Shown one piece after another: positions 1-11,740 of a stretch of DNA of 64,000 nucleotides. The notes under the pieces are model-generated. The model saw only the letters and a program-made list of their open reading frames with translations. It did no database searches and was not told the DNA's origin. Position 1 is the stretch's first letter. Every line of letters begins with the position of its first letter. This stretch comes from Pratylenchus scribneri (taxonomy: Eukaryota; Nematoda; Chromadorea; Rhabditida; Pratylenchidae). A program made the translations under genes and the position numbers. Where the stretch lies: NCBI GenBank assembly GCA_030063045.1, contig JAQSEB010000040.1:124001-188000 (forward strand), in the 5' to 3' direction.

Positions 1-1131
1 TAAGTTCTAATGTTTCATCCTTACTAAAAACACTGTTGACAAATCCAAATAATCTCTCTAATTAATTTTTTCAACTCATCATAAATTTTCTAAAATTCGT
101 AAATTTATTAATCATTACACACAGTAAAAGCGATTTATTAAATTATAAGCAAGCACTTGAGGGGGTAATTGCTTGGTTCCTCGTCATCTAACCTCAAACA
201 CACAAAATTTCCTATCATGAATCATAACTCCATTCGCTAGCCTGACACTACTTACCTGTCTAGTATTTTTATTTTAATCCGCTTTATCCGACTATTCGCG
301 CAGGGCATCCGGCACGGTCTACGTGCTTCCGTTATATTCCTAATTTGACAATTACGGAATAATTTGTTTCTTATATTGAAATTAAATTTAAATGGATACA
401 TGACAAATCATTACCTTTTTCATACCAATCTCGATCTCCAAATTCATCCATGCCGATTCATATTTAATGCACGGATATTTTAAGATTAGTCGCCTGAAAA
501 ATCAGAATTATTATATTTTAAATATCAAATGTAAATTTTTCCTTTTTGACTCTTTTAGATTAAAAATTTTTGCAGATATCCGCGGATATATTAATGGTTT
601 GCATGAAGAATGCAAGAATGGGTTTGGGCTTTTTCTGTTTTAGCCATTCGATGAAAGGGCATCTGCGAAGATGACTGGTGACTTTTTTTGGGAAGAAAAG
701 GCACATGATTCAATTGGCCCATGGCCCATTCCATGGCCTCGATGTGATTTCGGCGCAAATTGTTGACTGAATGAAATATTTGGGGGGAGTGTATGGACTG
801 GAGGGTAAAATCATTTTTAGATAGAACAGCCCAGAAGGGAGGATGGAAGAGTGGAGGATTGGATAAATCCAATGGCCATTGGGTAATTTTTGGCGGCGTC
901 GTTTTGCAAAATTTTGGCCATGGGTTTGATAATAGAATGAATGGAAAATGAAGGACTAAAAGCCAGCAACATTTCTTGCAGCCATTTTGGCCATTTTAAA
1001 AGGTAAAATCACAATCTTCAAATCTCATTCATTTATTTTTATTCAAGAAAGCCATTTCATTTGTAATTGTAAGTAAATATCAGCTAGAAAATAATTTTAT
1101 TCATTTTTTAACCAGACCTAAGACTAATAAG
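1..1131. other. intergenic, no gene recognised
   Basis: I see no supported coding exon here. A 93-codon open frame on the minus strand at 591-872 lies in a locally GC-richer patch, but it has no recognisable domain and no splice-linked partner, so it is not called. Confidence 0.5.
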
Positions 1132-1557
1132 TAGGGTTCGACAGAGTCAGTTAACCGAAAACCGGTTTTTTGGCTTAAAATCGAAATCGAAATAAAACCG
1201 ATCATTTTTCCTATTCACAATGAGGGACAATTTTTGAATAAAATTTTTCGGTGCTCAAATTTTCCCCTTATAGTTGGGCCATTTTTGAAAAATGTTTCTT
1301 CTTGCGGAACTATTTTCAGTTAAATTTTCTCTAAAATGGCAAGAAGATTTAGAAATTGATGAAAAAGAAAATATTGCAGATAACTTTTGAATTATTTTAT
1401 TTGTTTTTTTTGTTTGATATATAAAAATTAAAATATTTTAAAATTTTAATAAACTTTTCAAAAAATCGAAAGACCAAAACCAAAAGACTGAAAATCGATG
1501 CCGGCAAACCGAGAAAAAGAAAACCGAAAACCTCGGTTTAAAACTGACTATGTCCTA
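1132..1557. repeat. fold-back MITE-like element, CCGAAA family
   Basis: The ends are imperfect inverted repeats: the left end reads TAGGGTTCGACAGAGTCAG and the right end, reverse-complemented, reads TAGGACATAGTCAG. Inside are inverted stretches rich in ACCGAAAACC and GGTTTTTTGG. CTAATAA lies just outside each end and may be a target-site duplication (inference). Related CCGAAA-rich pieces occur near 2330-2400, 11509-11640, 29755-29880 and 36135-36290. It sits immediately upstream of the dehydrogenase gene and may overlap its promoter. Confidence 0.55.
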
Positions 1558-1603
1558 TCCTAATAATATATAATTTAAAGTGACCAGAATTTAAAATAAT
1601 TTG

Positions 1604-1617
1604 AAAAAAATTTTTAG
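1604..1617 (+). promoter_or_regulatory. 3' splice acceptor four bases before the SDR start codon (candidate SL trans-splice site)
   Basis: A nematode-like acceptor (AAAAAAATTTTTAG) ends at 1617, and the ATG of the dehydrogenase is at 1622, leaving a leader of only four bases. An acceptor placed directly before the start codon is typical of spliced-leader trans-splicing in nematodes. No upstream cis exon is visible. This is inference from position and consensus only. Confidence 0.45.
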
Positions 1618-1621
1618 CGGA

Positions 1622-4140
1622 ATGAAATTCATCTTATTTACAATTTTTTGTGTGCTAACTTCCATATCGGCTAATTCAATTGGACCGGTTGTGATGATCA
1701 CAGGCGCAAATCGAGGCCTGGGTAAGGCCATATTGGAATTGTTGGTTGAAGACAAATCGGTGAAAGTGATTTTTGCCACCTACCGGGAAGGAAGCGACCA
1801 TACGGTAAAATTTTTACTTTGCATAATTTATTAATAATTAGTAATAACTAATTAATAAAAAAGTGAATTATCCCTTCGATATTTAAATAATTTTGATCCA
1901 TAATTCACGGAGAAAATAGTTGTCAAAAAATAGATTTAGCATTTGAAATGCTTTAATTTAAATTCATTACAAATCTTAAATCCTCTATTAATATACCCGG
2001 GATTATTGTATTTTCAAGATCCTATAAAAAGGGGATTCTTAATAGGAGGAAACTTTTAATAAAGGGTGGAACGTGGAATTATAAAATTTCCGAGAGGGAA
2101 AATGTAAGAAAATAAATTTCCAAAAAATTATTAGGATTCAAAATAAAAAAAAACATGTTCATAGAATTAGAAAATTAAGAATAATTTCTATAGAGGGGCT
2201 CTTATAGAGGGGTCTTCTAATGGAGAGGGCATTATTGGAGGATTTACGATAATTCTATTAATAAATAATTTTAAAAATTGCCAGAATAGGTTCTTCCTTT
2301 TCGAATAGTTTAATTAAATTAATTAAGTAACCGAAACCGAAAACTGATATATTTTCAAGTATCGAAAAATGGATTTCCGTAAATCCCGGGTAAAAACTGA
2401 ACTCTAATGATAATTAATTTTTCTCATATAATATTCTCTTCTATTTTAGCGTCTAGAAGAGCTTGTCAATACATACAAAAATAATAAACATAAATTTGTG
2501 GGCAAGGTGAATATGGAAATGAGCGATGAAAAAAGTATGAAGAAGGGTCTAGAAGAAATGCGCGAAACAATAAAGAATTTGGTTACAGAAAGAAAAGGCA
2601 AATTAATCGGAAGTATGAATTATTTAGAATTTTCTTAAGGGCTTTAAAAATTTTAAATATGCTAAAATTTTTATAGTCAAAAAAATATTTTATTTATAAA
2701 AATAAATTACCAGAGGAAATGATCAACACATTGATCCACAACGCCGGTATTATGGATAGCGCAATTGGCAAGGTGGATGAGAATGGCAAAATAACTGGAG
2801 AAGGAGCGCAAAAAGGTGTCCATCCCTTGGGTGTTGACCAGGGCTATGAAGCATTTTTGAAACATTTCATCGTTAACACCGCTGCACCAGCATTCATCAC
2901 ATCGGTATTTTATGCTTTTTATATGCTTCATAAATAATTTGGGAAATTCTACAATTTGCATTTTTATAGTATTTATTGAAAAATAGAACTATTCAAAAAT
3001 TAGTTGAAATATTTTTTAAAATTTATCTAAATTTTTTCCAATTTATGCTATTTTGGTACGCTTAATGTCAACATTAATTAATAGTTGATCAAATTTTTAA
3101 CTGATGCCATTTGCTTACACAAATATTGCCAAAAAATTGGCCATTTTCATGCTTCAACCAATTAAAAAAATTTTAGCTTGACTATTTGTAAATTTTTGAC
3201 ATAAAATAAAATTAAATTTAAATGAAACAATAAATTTTATAAATTAGTAATTTTCATATTTAAGCATCTAAATTATTTTAGAATTTTATTAATAAAATTT
3301 TTGACTCAGAACAAAAATAAAAAATTTAATAATTATAATTTAATTTTTCTAATTTCGCAGAATTTGAAAGATTTGCTTGATCAAAGTATCGCAACGCCCC
3401 GAGTGGTCTTCATAAGTTCAACGATCAGTTTGTTGGAATTATTCGGAGGCACACGTCAAGTCCAAAATGTGGCCTATCCAATGAGCAAAGTACATTAATG
3501 AATTTACCAAAATTTCAAAAATAATTTTAATCAAAAATTTGTTATAGATAATCCATCTTTTATAGGCCATAAAAATTCAAAAAATAAAAATTGAACCCTT
3601 AGGGCTAATCTAAGCTGATTTTAAAATTCCAAAATTTAATTTTTATTTTATCGAGCCATTTTATTATTAATTTTACAAAAATTTTTAGTCAGCCCTGAAT
3701 GCGTATATGCTCTATTTGTCGGATATTAAAACACCCAAACAAGGGGAAACAGAGAAAGAAAAATTTCAAAAATTATATGTGGCCTATCCAGAAAACAAAA
3801 GTAACGACATGACAAACGAATGGATTACATTTTCACTCTGCCCCGGTGAGAATTTTTTTATCGTTTCCTTCCCTTCTCTAAATTAAAAAATTTAACAGGT
3901 TGGGTCGAGACTGATATGGGCAATTTAGCATTGACAAAGGATTCGGCCAATTCCAAAATAAAAATCCAAAAGGAAAATGTGGCCGCCAAACGTGTCCTCC
4001 ATGCAATTCGTACAAAAACACGAAAGGACAGTGGAAATTTTTATTCATTGGCAACCGAATCCGAAAAAGCTGAAGCCTGGGAGGTTGTTTGGCGAAAGGA
4101 TTTGAAGAATGAACACATCCATCTACGTAGTAAACTATAA
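1622..4140 (+). CDS. secreted short-chain dehydrogenase/reductase (SDR family)
   Basis: Predicted NAD(P)(H)-dependent oxidoreductase of the classical SDR fold; the substrate cannot be read from sequence. Exons: 1622-1804, 2450-2612, 2714-2904, 3361-3489, 3689-3845, 3899-4140. All junctions are GT-AG and in frame, giving 354 aa. Visible SDR marks are the cofactor loop TGANRGLG (residues 27-34), NAG (125-127), a serine-rich ISSTIS stretch holding the likely catalytic Ser (about 199-202), the catalytic YPMSK (Tyr218, Lys222) and the post-catalytic CPGW (about 273-276). Residues 1-19 (MKFILFTIFCVLTSISANS) look like a cleavable signal peptide, unusual for SDRs of the carbonyl-reductase/C-factor-like type, which are normally cytosolic. 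At 354 aa it is longer than the typical 250-300 aa. An in-frame TTG seven codons upstream was not used because the ATG follows an acceptor-like site. Confidence 0.82.
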
Positions 4141-4548
4141 ATCGAAAAATGTAGTGTTCCGTTTTTAAAAATTCCGTTTCGGTTTCTCTATTCTCTTCCA
4201 TTTTTATTTATTCCTGAACAAAAATTGGCATTCTTAAATTTTATCAATTATATAAAATCATTTTAATTGGAAATGGAATTGTGAGATGGCTAATCGATGC
4301 TAAAATATTTATTTTTTTATTATCGTATAATAGAAATTATTCATTTTGTTGTTAAAAATTACCGCAACAAATTTTTAAATGTTTCAAATTTAAATCGATC
4401 TATCACCGAATACTATTATTATTATCCCTCCCCCCCCCCCCCTCCTTCTCCTCCCATTACGGAAGAATATTCTTGATGATTTTTTTTAAATATGTAATCA
4501 AAAAATCAAAAATTTTCGAAGGAATTCAATGTGGATAGATAATTTGGC
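4141..4548. other. SDR 3' flank
   Basis: AT-rich sequence with a poly-C run near 4429-4442. No gene is seen. Confidence 0.5.
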
Positions 4549-4832
4549 ACCGGACAATTGGACACCAGCCTAATTCGGACAATTGGGCACAAGTGGACAA
4601 ATGAGCACCAAATAAAATTTTCATAATTCTTTTTATGTTAGTGATTAGGGTTAGAGCTAGAATTAGGGTTTAGGTTAGGTTTCGGAGCATAGGGAAACGA
4701 CGCCTTTATTCATACCAAATAATTGAAAACTATTTTTATTGCAGTGCCCAATTATCCGCTTTTGCTCAGTTATCCATGCCCAATTATCCGAATTTAGCTT
4801 GTGCCCAATTGTCCTGTGCCCAATTGTCCGGT
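4549..4832. repeat. fold-back MITE-like element with CCGGACAATTG ends
   Basis: The left arm begins ACCGGACAATTGGACACCAG and the right arm ends CAATTGTCCGGT. Both arms repeat an (A)CAATTGGGCAC-type motif in opposite orientation. The centre (4644-4694) carries TTAGGGTT-like motifs followed by TTCGGAGCATAGGG, a core also found in two other fold-back elements in this window. No open frame; likely non-autonomous. Confidence 0.65.
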
Positions 4833-5232
4833 AAACACAAACAATATAACCATATGTTTAAAAAATTTTCAAAGGAATATAGTCAATGAGGACTAATCAT
4901 ATATTTGAATAAGTATTTGTTGTCAACCGATAACTAAATTATAAACTGCTTATGTCTAATAATAATCTTTAAAAATACGGACTTTTTTCTACTACATGAT
5001 AAGTTGAGGTCAAAAATAGATAAAAATTTATAGAAAATTACAAATAAATGTTTTTAAAGTGAAAATAATTTTTAAAAAATCCGGTCAAAATATAAATAAA
5101 ATTTCAAAATATATCTTTAATCCCATAAATTATGCAAAATAATTTATAATAAATCCAGAATACACATTTTTCCAATTGTAGTTTGTATTTGTACAGTTTT
5201 CTCCTCTCAATTCGGCATAATTTTTAATCCAA
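4833..5232. other. GS-1 3' flank
   Basis: AT-rich sequence downstream of GS-1 on its strand. I see no gene or clear repeat. Confidence 0.5.
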
Positions 5233-8200
5233 TCAACGATTTTCATGTTCGAATTCATTCTTGGGAAAAAGAACGAGCGAATCGGCGCCACCATATCCGG
5301 ATGAAATATTACATTGGGCTTTACTGGATAACTACAAAAAATAAAAATAACATAAAATAAAATTAAAATATTAATATTCTTGTTCTTGCCTTTGTTCGGC
5401 CAAAATAGCCATCATAATCATTGAATTCAATTTTATGATACAGTCGGCCATTTTCCTTTTTACTGACAGCCAACAATGATCCATAAATGCTAATTTCAGT
5501 GTCCATATCGTCAATGTGAATGTTGCTTTCGGCAATTGGTGGTTGTGGGATGATGGCATTCTACGGAAAAAGAAACAAAATATTTTATACAATTTAATGA
5601 ATGAAATAAAATAATATGATATTTCTTCTATGAGTTTATTAATTTCAGAGAAGTTGAAAATAGATGGAAAATTAAATCTATTCAATAAAATTTTTCAACA
5701 ATTAAAAAATGTTTTACAATTTAAAAACATGTTTTTTTTAACAATTCACAACATTTTTAAATATTCTAATCATATTTTTAGCATGTTTTTATATTAAAAG
5801 CATGTTTTCCAGATTCTAATCATGTTTTTTTCAAAATAATTTTATGTTCTTATATTCTTAACAAGTTTTGTATGTTTTTAAAACATGTTTTTTACAATTA
5901 TCAATATCTTTTTATAAATAAGAATATGTATTGCTATTCAAAACATATTTTTAAAATTAATAGAAAAAATTTTTGAGTGTTGGCTTCAATAGAGGGTAGG
6001 GCTTCAAATATAAGATTTTCGGTACTTGTATTAACAAGTAGTCAATTTTTCCGAATATCCCATGTCTTAACGACCATATAATTCCCTAATAAATAACATA
6101 CCCGAACGCGGAATGGTTTGATTCTCTTTTGAAGAATATATTTGCTTAATTCAGATGGATTATGTCTAATTGGCTTCAAAATCTTGGTCATTTCCTCCCC
6201 AAAATATATGCCTCCTCCACCATCTGTGTTCGTCTTGAGCACATATCCCTCTGGATTTTTAATGGCCATTTCCACAAATTGCCCATCATCTTTCCCATCT
6301 AATGTCCACATTTCAATGAAAGTGCTTCGCAATTTTTTAATCAATTTGAGTTTGTATTTTCCTTTTAAATATTTCTCCATGACTCCTGGTTTTGCCAATT
6401 CCTGTTGAACAGTTTTGGAGCCCATCAACTGCAAATATACACTGGGCGACATTATCGCCGTTGACATTTCCATTTCCCCACGAATGTGCCATTCTTCATC
6501 CCGTGTGAAATGTTCCGGTTTGAAGCCGTCCTTTTGGTAAATATATGAAGTAATTCTAATTTGGATAATTATAGTTATGAAGAAGATTACTTGAAGAGAG
6601 TTTTTCTAATTCTTTAAGTAGAAATAATAATTTAATATCAAGTAAATCCTAAATTCTATAAAATAAATGTTTGCAAAAAATTTTATAAATATTTTAAACA
6701 TGAAAATTTATTTATTATCTAGACTCTTTATTCCGTCAAATTTTAAAAATTTTTATTTCTGTGTTTTAACAAACTATAATTCTTCCAGAATTATTTTAAA
6801 AAAATATTATTAAAACCAAAAAGAATTGTGTAGGAATTATTGTAAATTCAAAGAGCCAAAAATTTTAATGTGATGGAATTTTGGATCAAAAAAATCGATT
6901 CATTTCTTCCTATCCCTCTCCCTCCCCTTGCACAAAGGTGGAATTATTCTAACTAAACATGCGGATTAAAAATCAGGATAGCGGAATTACAAATCAGAAG
7001 AGGGGGAATTATTAAAATCAGAACAGGCGGAATTATTAAAATAAGAACAGGCGGAATTATTAAAATCAGAACAGGCGGAATTATTAAAATCAGAACAGGC
7101 GGAATTATTAAAATAAGAACAGGCGGAATTATTAAAATCAGAACAGGCGGAATTATTAAAATCAGAACAGGCGGAATTATTAAAATCAGAACAGGCGGAA
7201 TTATTAAAATCAGAACAGGCGGAATTATTAAAATCAGAACAGGCGGAATTATTAAAATAGGAACAGGCGGAATTATTAAAATCAGAACAGGCCGAATTAT
7301 TAAAATCAGAACAGGCGGAATTATTAAAATCAGAACAGGCCGAATTATTAAAATCAGAACAGGCGGAATTATTAAAATCAGAACAGGCGGAATTATTAAA
7401 ATCAGAACAGACGGAATTATTAAAATCAGAACAGGCGGAATTATTAAAATAGGAACAGGCGGAATTATTAAAATCAGAACAGGCGGAATTATTAAAATCA
7501 GAACAGGCGGAATTATTAAAATCAGAACAGGCCGAATTATTAAAATCAGAACAGGCGGAATTATTAAAATCAGAACAGGCGGAATTATTAAAATCAGAAC
7601 AGACGGAATTATTAAAATCAGAACAGGCGGAATTATTAAAATCAGAAAAGACGGAATTATTAAAATCAGAACAGGCGGAATTATTAAAATCAGAACAGGC
7701 GGAATTATTGTAAATCAGAACAGGCGGAATTATTAAAATCAGAACAGGCGGATTTATTAAAATCAGAACTGGCGGAATTATTAAAATCAGAACAGGCGGA
7801 ATTATTAAAATCAGAATAGGCGGAATTATTAAAATCAGAACAGGCGGATTTATTACAAGAAGGAAAAAATTAATTCAAACTGTTTTAAAATATTTAATGT
7901 TTCTGGAATTAAAATTCAAACTATATTATCCATCTTTTTATATATTTAAGATTTTCCATTTCAACCTTTTTTTACCATTTCCAGTTGATTTATCATATAT
8001 TAGATTATTTTAGTTTCAGAATTCAAAGAATCTTTTTTTTATTCATATTCATTCAAATACCAATTCAACTCATCTCTTTTGAACCTTTTACCTGAAAATG
8101 TGCGATAGCCACTTTTCTTTTTATGCCACCCTTCTCTGCTTGGTAATATAAATGATGTTTTCCATTTTCATTCACCACACTCAATTTTTGAGTCATTTCA

Positions 8201-9562
8201 TCAAATGTAATTGACTTCACCAGCGGATTATCCCCTTTGGCCCATGCAATACCCTCCAGCTTGAATTGGGACCAGAGCAATTGCTCAAAATGACAATAAT
8301 GTTTGCGTTTTGGGACTGAAATGAGCAAAATGACTGCATCCGGTGCCGAATATATTTCTTTGAACTTTTTCCATGCTTGATAGAGAGCATTCGCTTGTTT
8401 TTCTAATATTTCATTTTGAGGGATTTCAGCCTTTGCGAATAATTCAGGCAATTTGACTTGGTCATGTTTCACTTTATCCAATATGCGTTTATGTATTAAA
8501 CTCGTTTGATGGCCCCAGCCTGAGCCCTTTCCAATGGAATTTGTTGCTTCAATCTTTGGAAAAATATTTTAAAATTAATGAAATTTTTTTCAAATTAATT
8601 ATTAAAAACAAAAAAATTCCGTATAAAATTTTTAGAAATATATGCCCCAAACAAAAAAAAATAATTATTTAACCTGTTTAAGCTGGATTTCCTTGGTATG
8701 GCCATTTTCATCCGTCAAATAATCCGATCTTTGGAAGATCAATGAGATTGGATTTCGTCGACCCTCTTTTTCAACTTTTTGCATAATATTGACCATTCCC
8801 GCCGTCAATGTGTCCGATTTGATTGTTTCCTTGGTTGATTTTAACAAAAATGGAATATCAAATGAAGCACGCAAATGCAATTCGGCCATCAATTTTTGAA
8901 TCTTTTTGAATTTTAATTGAATTAAATGATTAATATTATCTTACATCTTTGGCCATTTCAAATAATTCCTTGGGATATGGCGATGGGAGCAATGTTGAGC
9001 TGACCGAAATTGAATGATGATTGCTCAAATTGTTTGGATCAACCGGTTTCCTTTTATTATTAGACTCCCTTTTATGTCGAAGGTTTTGATGCTTTCCATT
9101 GCTCAGCATTCCTTCAATTGGCCCATTTCCTACGGCTAAGTCTTCATCAGCCTCTTCTTCTTCAGCAATTTCTTCATATTGTTCCTTGTTGATCATCAGA
9201 AATCCTGTAAATTTTTCACTTTGTGGCCATTTTTCAGGAAAGAAATAAATGTTAAATAAGCCTATATTAATTTCTTCTTAATATTCTTTTCAAAATTATA
9301 GATTGGTCGAAGATAAAAAGGACCAACATTTTTAGGATGGGATGTCTTTAGGGTTACTTGAGTTAATTTTTGTTTGAATTCTTGTAGATGGATTACCGTT
9401 AAGATGAGCAAAATCCACAAAATAATTTGACAATTTTTCCAAATTTAATCCTTTGGTCGCCTCTTCCACAAAACTCCGAACATTAGACGCCGACTTTCGA
9501 TGGTCATTCCCGTTGGAAAAATCAGAGAGGAATAGAAGGGGAAGAAAAATAAAAATATTCAT
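5233..9562 (-). CDS. glutathione-synthetase-like secreted protein, paralogue GS-1 (intact)
   Basis: Seven exons read on the minus strand: 9562-9397, 9204-8945, 8901-8674, 8553-8092, 6530-6102, 5560-5390, 5331-5233. They join in frame to 604 aa. Similarity to eukaryotic glutathione synthetase is clear along the length: STLLPSPYPKELFEMA in the N-terminal region, RSDYL, QIEATNSIG, the LISVPKRKHY segment, GSKTVQQELAKPG, LKTNTDGGGG-YFGEEM (ATP-grasp glycine loop) and a C-terminal GRTK. Exon 1 encodes a signal peptide (MNIFIFLPLLFLSDFSNG). Exon 2 adds a linker of about 50 residues with RHKRE that classical GS lacks. The last intron starts with GC (5389-5388), not GT. It is transcribed away from GS-2, sharing a 3.1-kb divergent intergenic region. 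By family knowledge, cyst and reniform nematodes have expanded such proteins as host-delivered effectors; that role is inferred here. Confidence 0.85.
6961..7856. repeat. 24-bp minisatellite in GS-1 intron 4
   Basis: About 37 tandem copies of a 24-bp unit (GCGGAATTATTAAAATCAGA followed by ACAG) lie entirely inside the intron between exons 4 and 5 (6531-8091). Variants such as AATAGGAACAG, GGCCGAATT and CAGACGG recur at several places, which suggests block duplications within the array. The same intron of GS-2 and GS-3 holds arrays with different but related units. Confidence 0.9.
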
Positions 9563-9664
9563 TTTATTTTTGATTTTTTTGGTAAATGAATTCCGAGGCA
9601 ATTCAAAGTAAATGATTTGAGTGATGGAAGGATGGATTTGATTTTTCAATTCAAATGACAATAA

Positions 9665-9671
9665 TTTTATA
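9665..9671 (-). promoter_or_regulatory. candidate TATA box of GS-1
   Basis: TATAAAA on the minus strand about 100 bp upstream of the GS-1 start. The other three paralogues also have a TATAAA-type site 60-120 bp upstream of their ATG. Confidence 0.45.
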
Positions 9672-9730
9672 TTGTCATTTGCCAAGCTTACTAAATTATT
9701 TTATTTGTGGCGGAAATCACACTGATTCTT

Positions 9731-9744
9731 GTGCGCGCGCGCGC
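9731..9744. repeat. alternating CG tract upstream of GS-1
   Basis: GTGCGCGCGCGCGC-type alternating purine-pyrimidine tract about 170 bp upstream of GS-1. Shorter CG-alternating tracts lie upstream of GS-2 (near 11699) and GS-3 (near 18960). Function unknown. Confidence 0.6.
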
Positions 9745-10033
9745 CGTTCATTTTTTAGTTTATGCACTGTTTGTTTTGCTTTTCGTCACTTTTCTTTGAT
9801 AAATGGATCCCAAAAAGAGAGCATTAATTGAAAAGCAATAATAAAATAACTTTTTGAATTTTTCAAATTCCAAAAATCTGTAATCCTCAATGTTGTGAAA
9901 TTCTATGACGATTTTATTAGTGAGAGTAAGGAATAGAGGAAGGCAGCAAAATGGGTGGTAAAAAGAGAGGCAAAATTCGCGGGAAGGCAATCAGTGAAAA
10001 TAAATATTATAAAATGTATGTATGCTCTTCAAA

Positions 10034-10406
10034 GATCAACAGAAACCAATAAATTATATGGCCAAATTCCTGCGCCAAAATAGGTTGATCAGCAAAAACC
10101 CAATGAATTAAGTGGCCAAATTCCTGCACCAAAATATGATGATCAACAGAAACCAATAAATTAGGTGGCCAAATTCTTGCGCCAAAATAGGTTGATCAGC
10201 AAAAACCCAATGAATTAAGTGTCCAAATTCCTGCACCAAAATATGATGATCAACAGGAACTAATAAATTGGGTAGCCAAATTCCTGCACCAAAATATGAT
10301 GATCAACAGGAACCAATAAATTGGGTAGCCAAATTCCTGCACCAAAATATGATGATCAACAGAAACCAATAAATTGGGTAGTCAAATTTCTGCGCCAAAA
10401 TATGGT
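10034..10406. repeat. 53-54-bp tandem repeat with alternating unit types
   Basis: Seven units start with GATCAACAG or GATCAGCAA and end with GCGCCAAAATA or GCACCAAAATA. Units 1 and 3 are one subtype (ending AATAGGTT) and units 2 and 4 another (CAGCAAAAACCCAATG), so the array partly grew as a dimer. A single related unit occurs at about 10601 and another at about 18073 upstream of GS-3. Confidence 0.85.
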
Positions 10407-11098
10407 GATCAATATTCAATAAAATCCGTAAAATTCAATGCCGTGAAATTCAAGGTGTTTTCATAAAATCAACAGGGAATTAAAATTGAGAAGAGAACAA
10501 AAGCGGAAGTAAAACTATAGAAGACAATTCGTGGAGGCTGAGTAGCAGAAATAGTCAAAATACGGCTGATCTGATAAAGTGCAAATCAAATTCATATCAA
10601 AATACGGTTGATCAACCGAAATCTATGAATTAGGTGACCAAATTCATTTCTTCCGGCTTAGGAGAAAAACAAATAAGACCAACAATTTCCCCATTTTGAT
10701 AAATATTAATGAATCAAAAATTAACGATTTGGTCATAAGAGGATGGCCAAATTGGAGATTGGAGGATTATAAGATGAGGAAGGCATTCATTGTGTTGGCG
10801 TTGGCGTGCGGATGAGGGAAGGTATAGGAATTGGTATAGATATAGAGCCAAAATCCAACCCCATAAAATTATCTGATTCAGGAATTTGAACCGTTGAGTG
10901 TGGATTATGAACTTTGGGGATTTTTGAACTGCTCTCTTGGATGGGAACACAATGAATGGAATGGGGAAAGATGGTTGGTATTCTAAATTAGAGAAAAAAT
11001 AATTTGAGAGAATTTTTACCATTCTTTCACAATTCTCATTCTGCTTTTTTTAAATATTATAATTAATTTATATAACCCAGTTTCAATGTTGTTATTTG

Positions 11099-11178
11099 AA
11101 AAGTGCTCTGATGAGTGAGAAAAGTCGGCTTGGATCATTTCGATCTCGCGCCACATCAGTCTCATCAGAGCGCCTTTT
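11099..11178. repeat. small palindromic element
   Basis: Imperfect inverted repeats: AAAAGTGCTCTGATGAG on the left and CTCATCAGAGCGCCTTTT on the right, about 45 bp apart. No clear target-site duplication, so origin is unknown. Confidence 0.5.
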
Positions 11179-11508
11179 ATCCAATTTAAATGGTCTTAAA
11201 TGCATTAAATAACTCTAATTAATGTCGATCCATTGATGTATTGATCATCCAAAAATGTAAAGTATTGACCAAGTTGTGGCCAAAAAAAACTTGGAATTAT
11301 TTATTGCCATATCTTGGCCAAAACATCAAAGTTTTTGATGATCAATATATCAATTTATTGTCAGAACATAAACATATTGAAATGCACTTTTTTAGATAAT
11401 TTAAATTGGTTAAATGGCAGGTGAGCTATGGCTTGTCAAAATGGATGAAACCGAAGTGGTCTATGTCCCTCACCGGAGAAAAGTATGGTAGGGCATAATC
11501 GGATTAAG

Positions 11509-11640
11509 TTTCAGAAAATCGATGCAATTTAAAACCGAAATTGGGAATTTTTACTCTTTAAACCGAAAATAAGGGAAACCGAAAACCATTATTTTTAGAA
11601 AAAATTTAGACCGACTCAACCTACTCTAGAGAAAAAAAGG
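11509..11640. repeat. CCGAAA-family repeat fragment
   Basis: Shares the ordered motifs AAAATCGATGCAATTTAAAA, ACCGAAATT, TTTTTACTCTTTAAACCG and AAACCGAAAAC with copies near 29755 (GS-4 intron 1) and 36135. Likely a dispersed non-autonomous element. Confidence 0.55.
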
Positions 11641-11734
11641 AATTATGTTTTGGTTTAAGGAGCATTTATTTCTTTATGATTTCATTTAATCAATTGATGC
11701 GCGTGCGAGCCATCCTTTTTGCCAATTGGCCCCA

Positions 11735-11740
11735 ATGCCA
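11735..11740 (+). promoter_or_regulatory. ATGCCA motif in GS-2 upstream region
   Basis: ATGCCA lies inside CCCAATGCCAAATG, a segment conserved upstream of GS-3 (18991-18996). GS-4 has ATGCCA at 29284-29289. ATGCCA is the core of the dorsal-gland promoter motif described in cyst nematodes. A six-base match is weak alone; conservation between duplicated promoters is partly due to shared ancestry. Confidence 0.3.

Noticed and set aside
591..872. 93-codon minus-strand frame upstream of the SDR gene
   Set aside because: No domain, no splice partners, no paralogue; could be chance in a GC-richer patch.
6961..7856. Regularly spaced short repeats resembling a CRISPR array
   Set aside because: Units are contiguous with no unique spacers, in an intron of a eukaryotic gene; this is a minisatellite.
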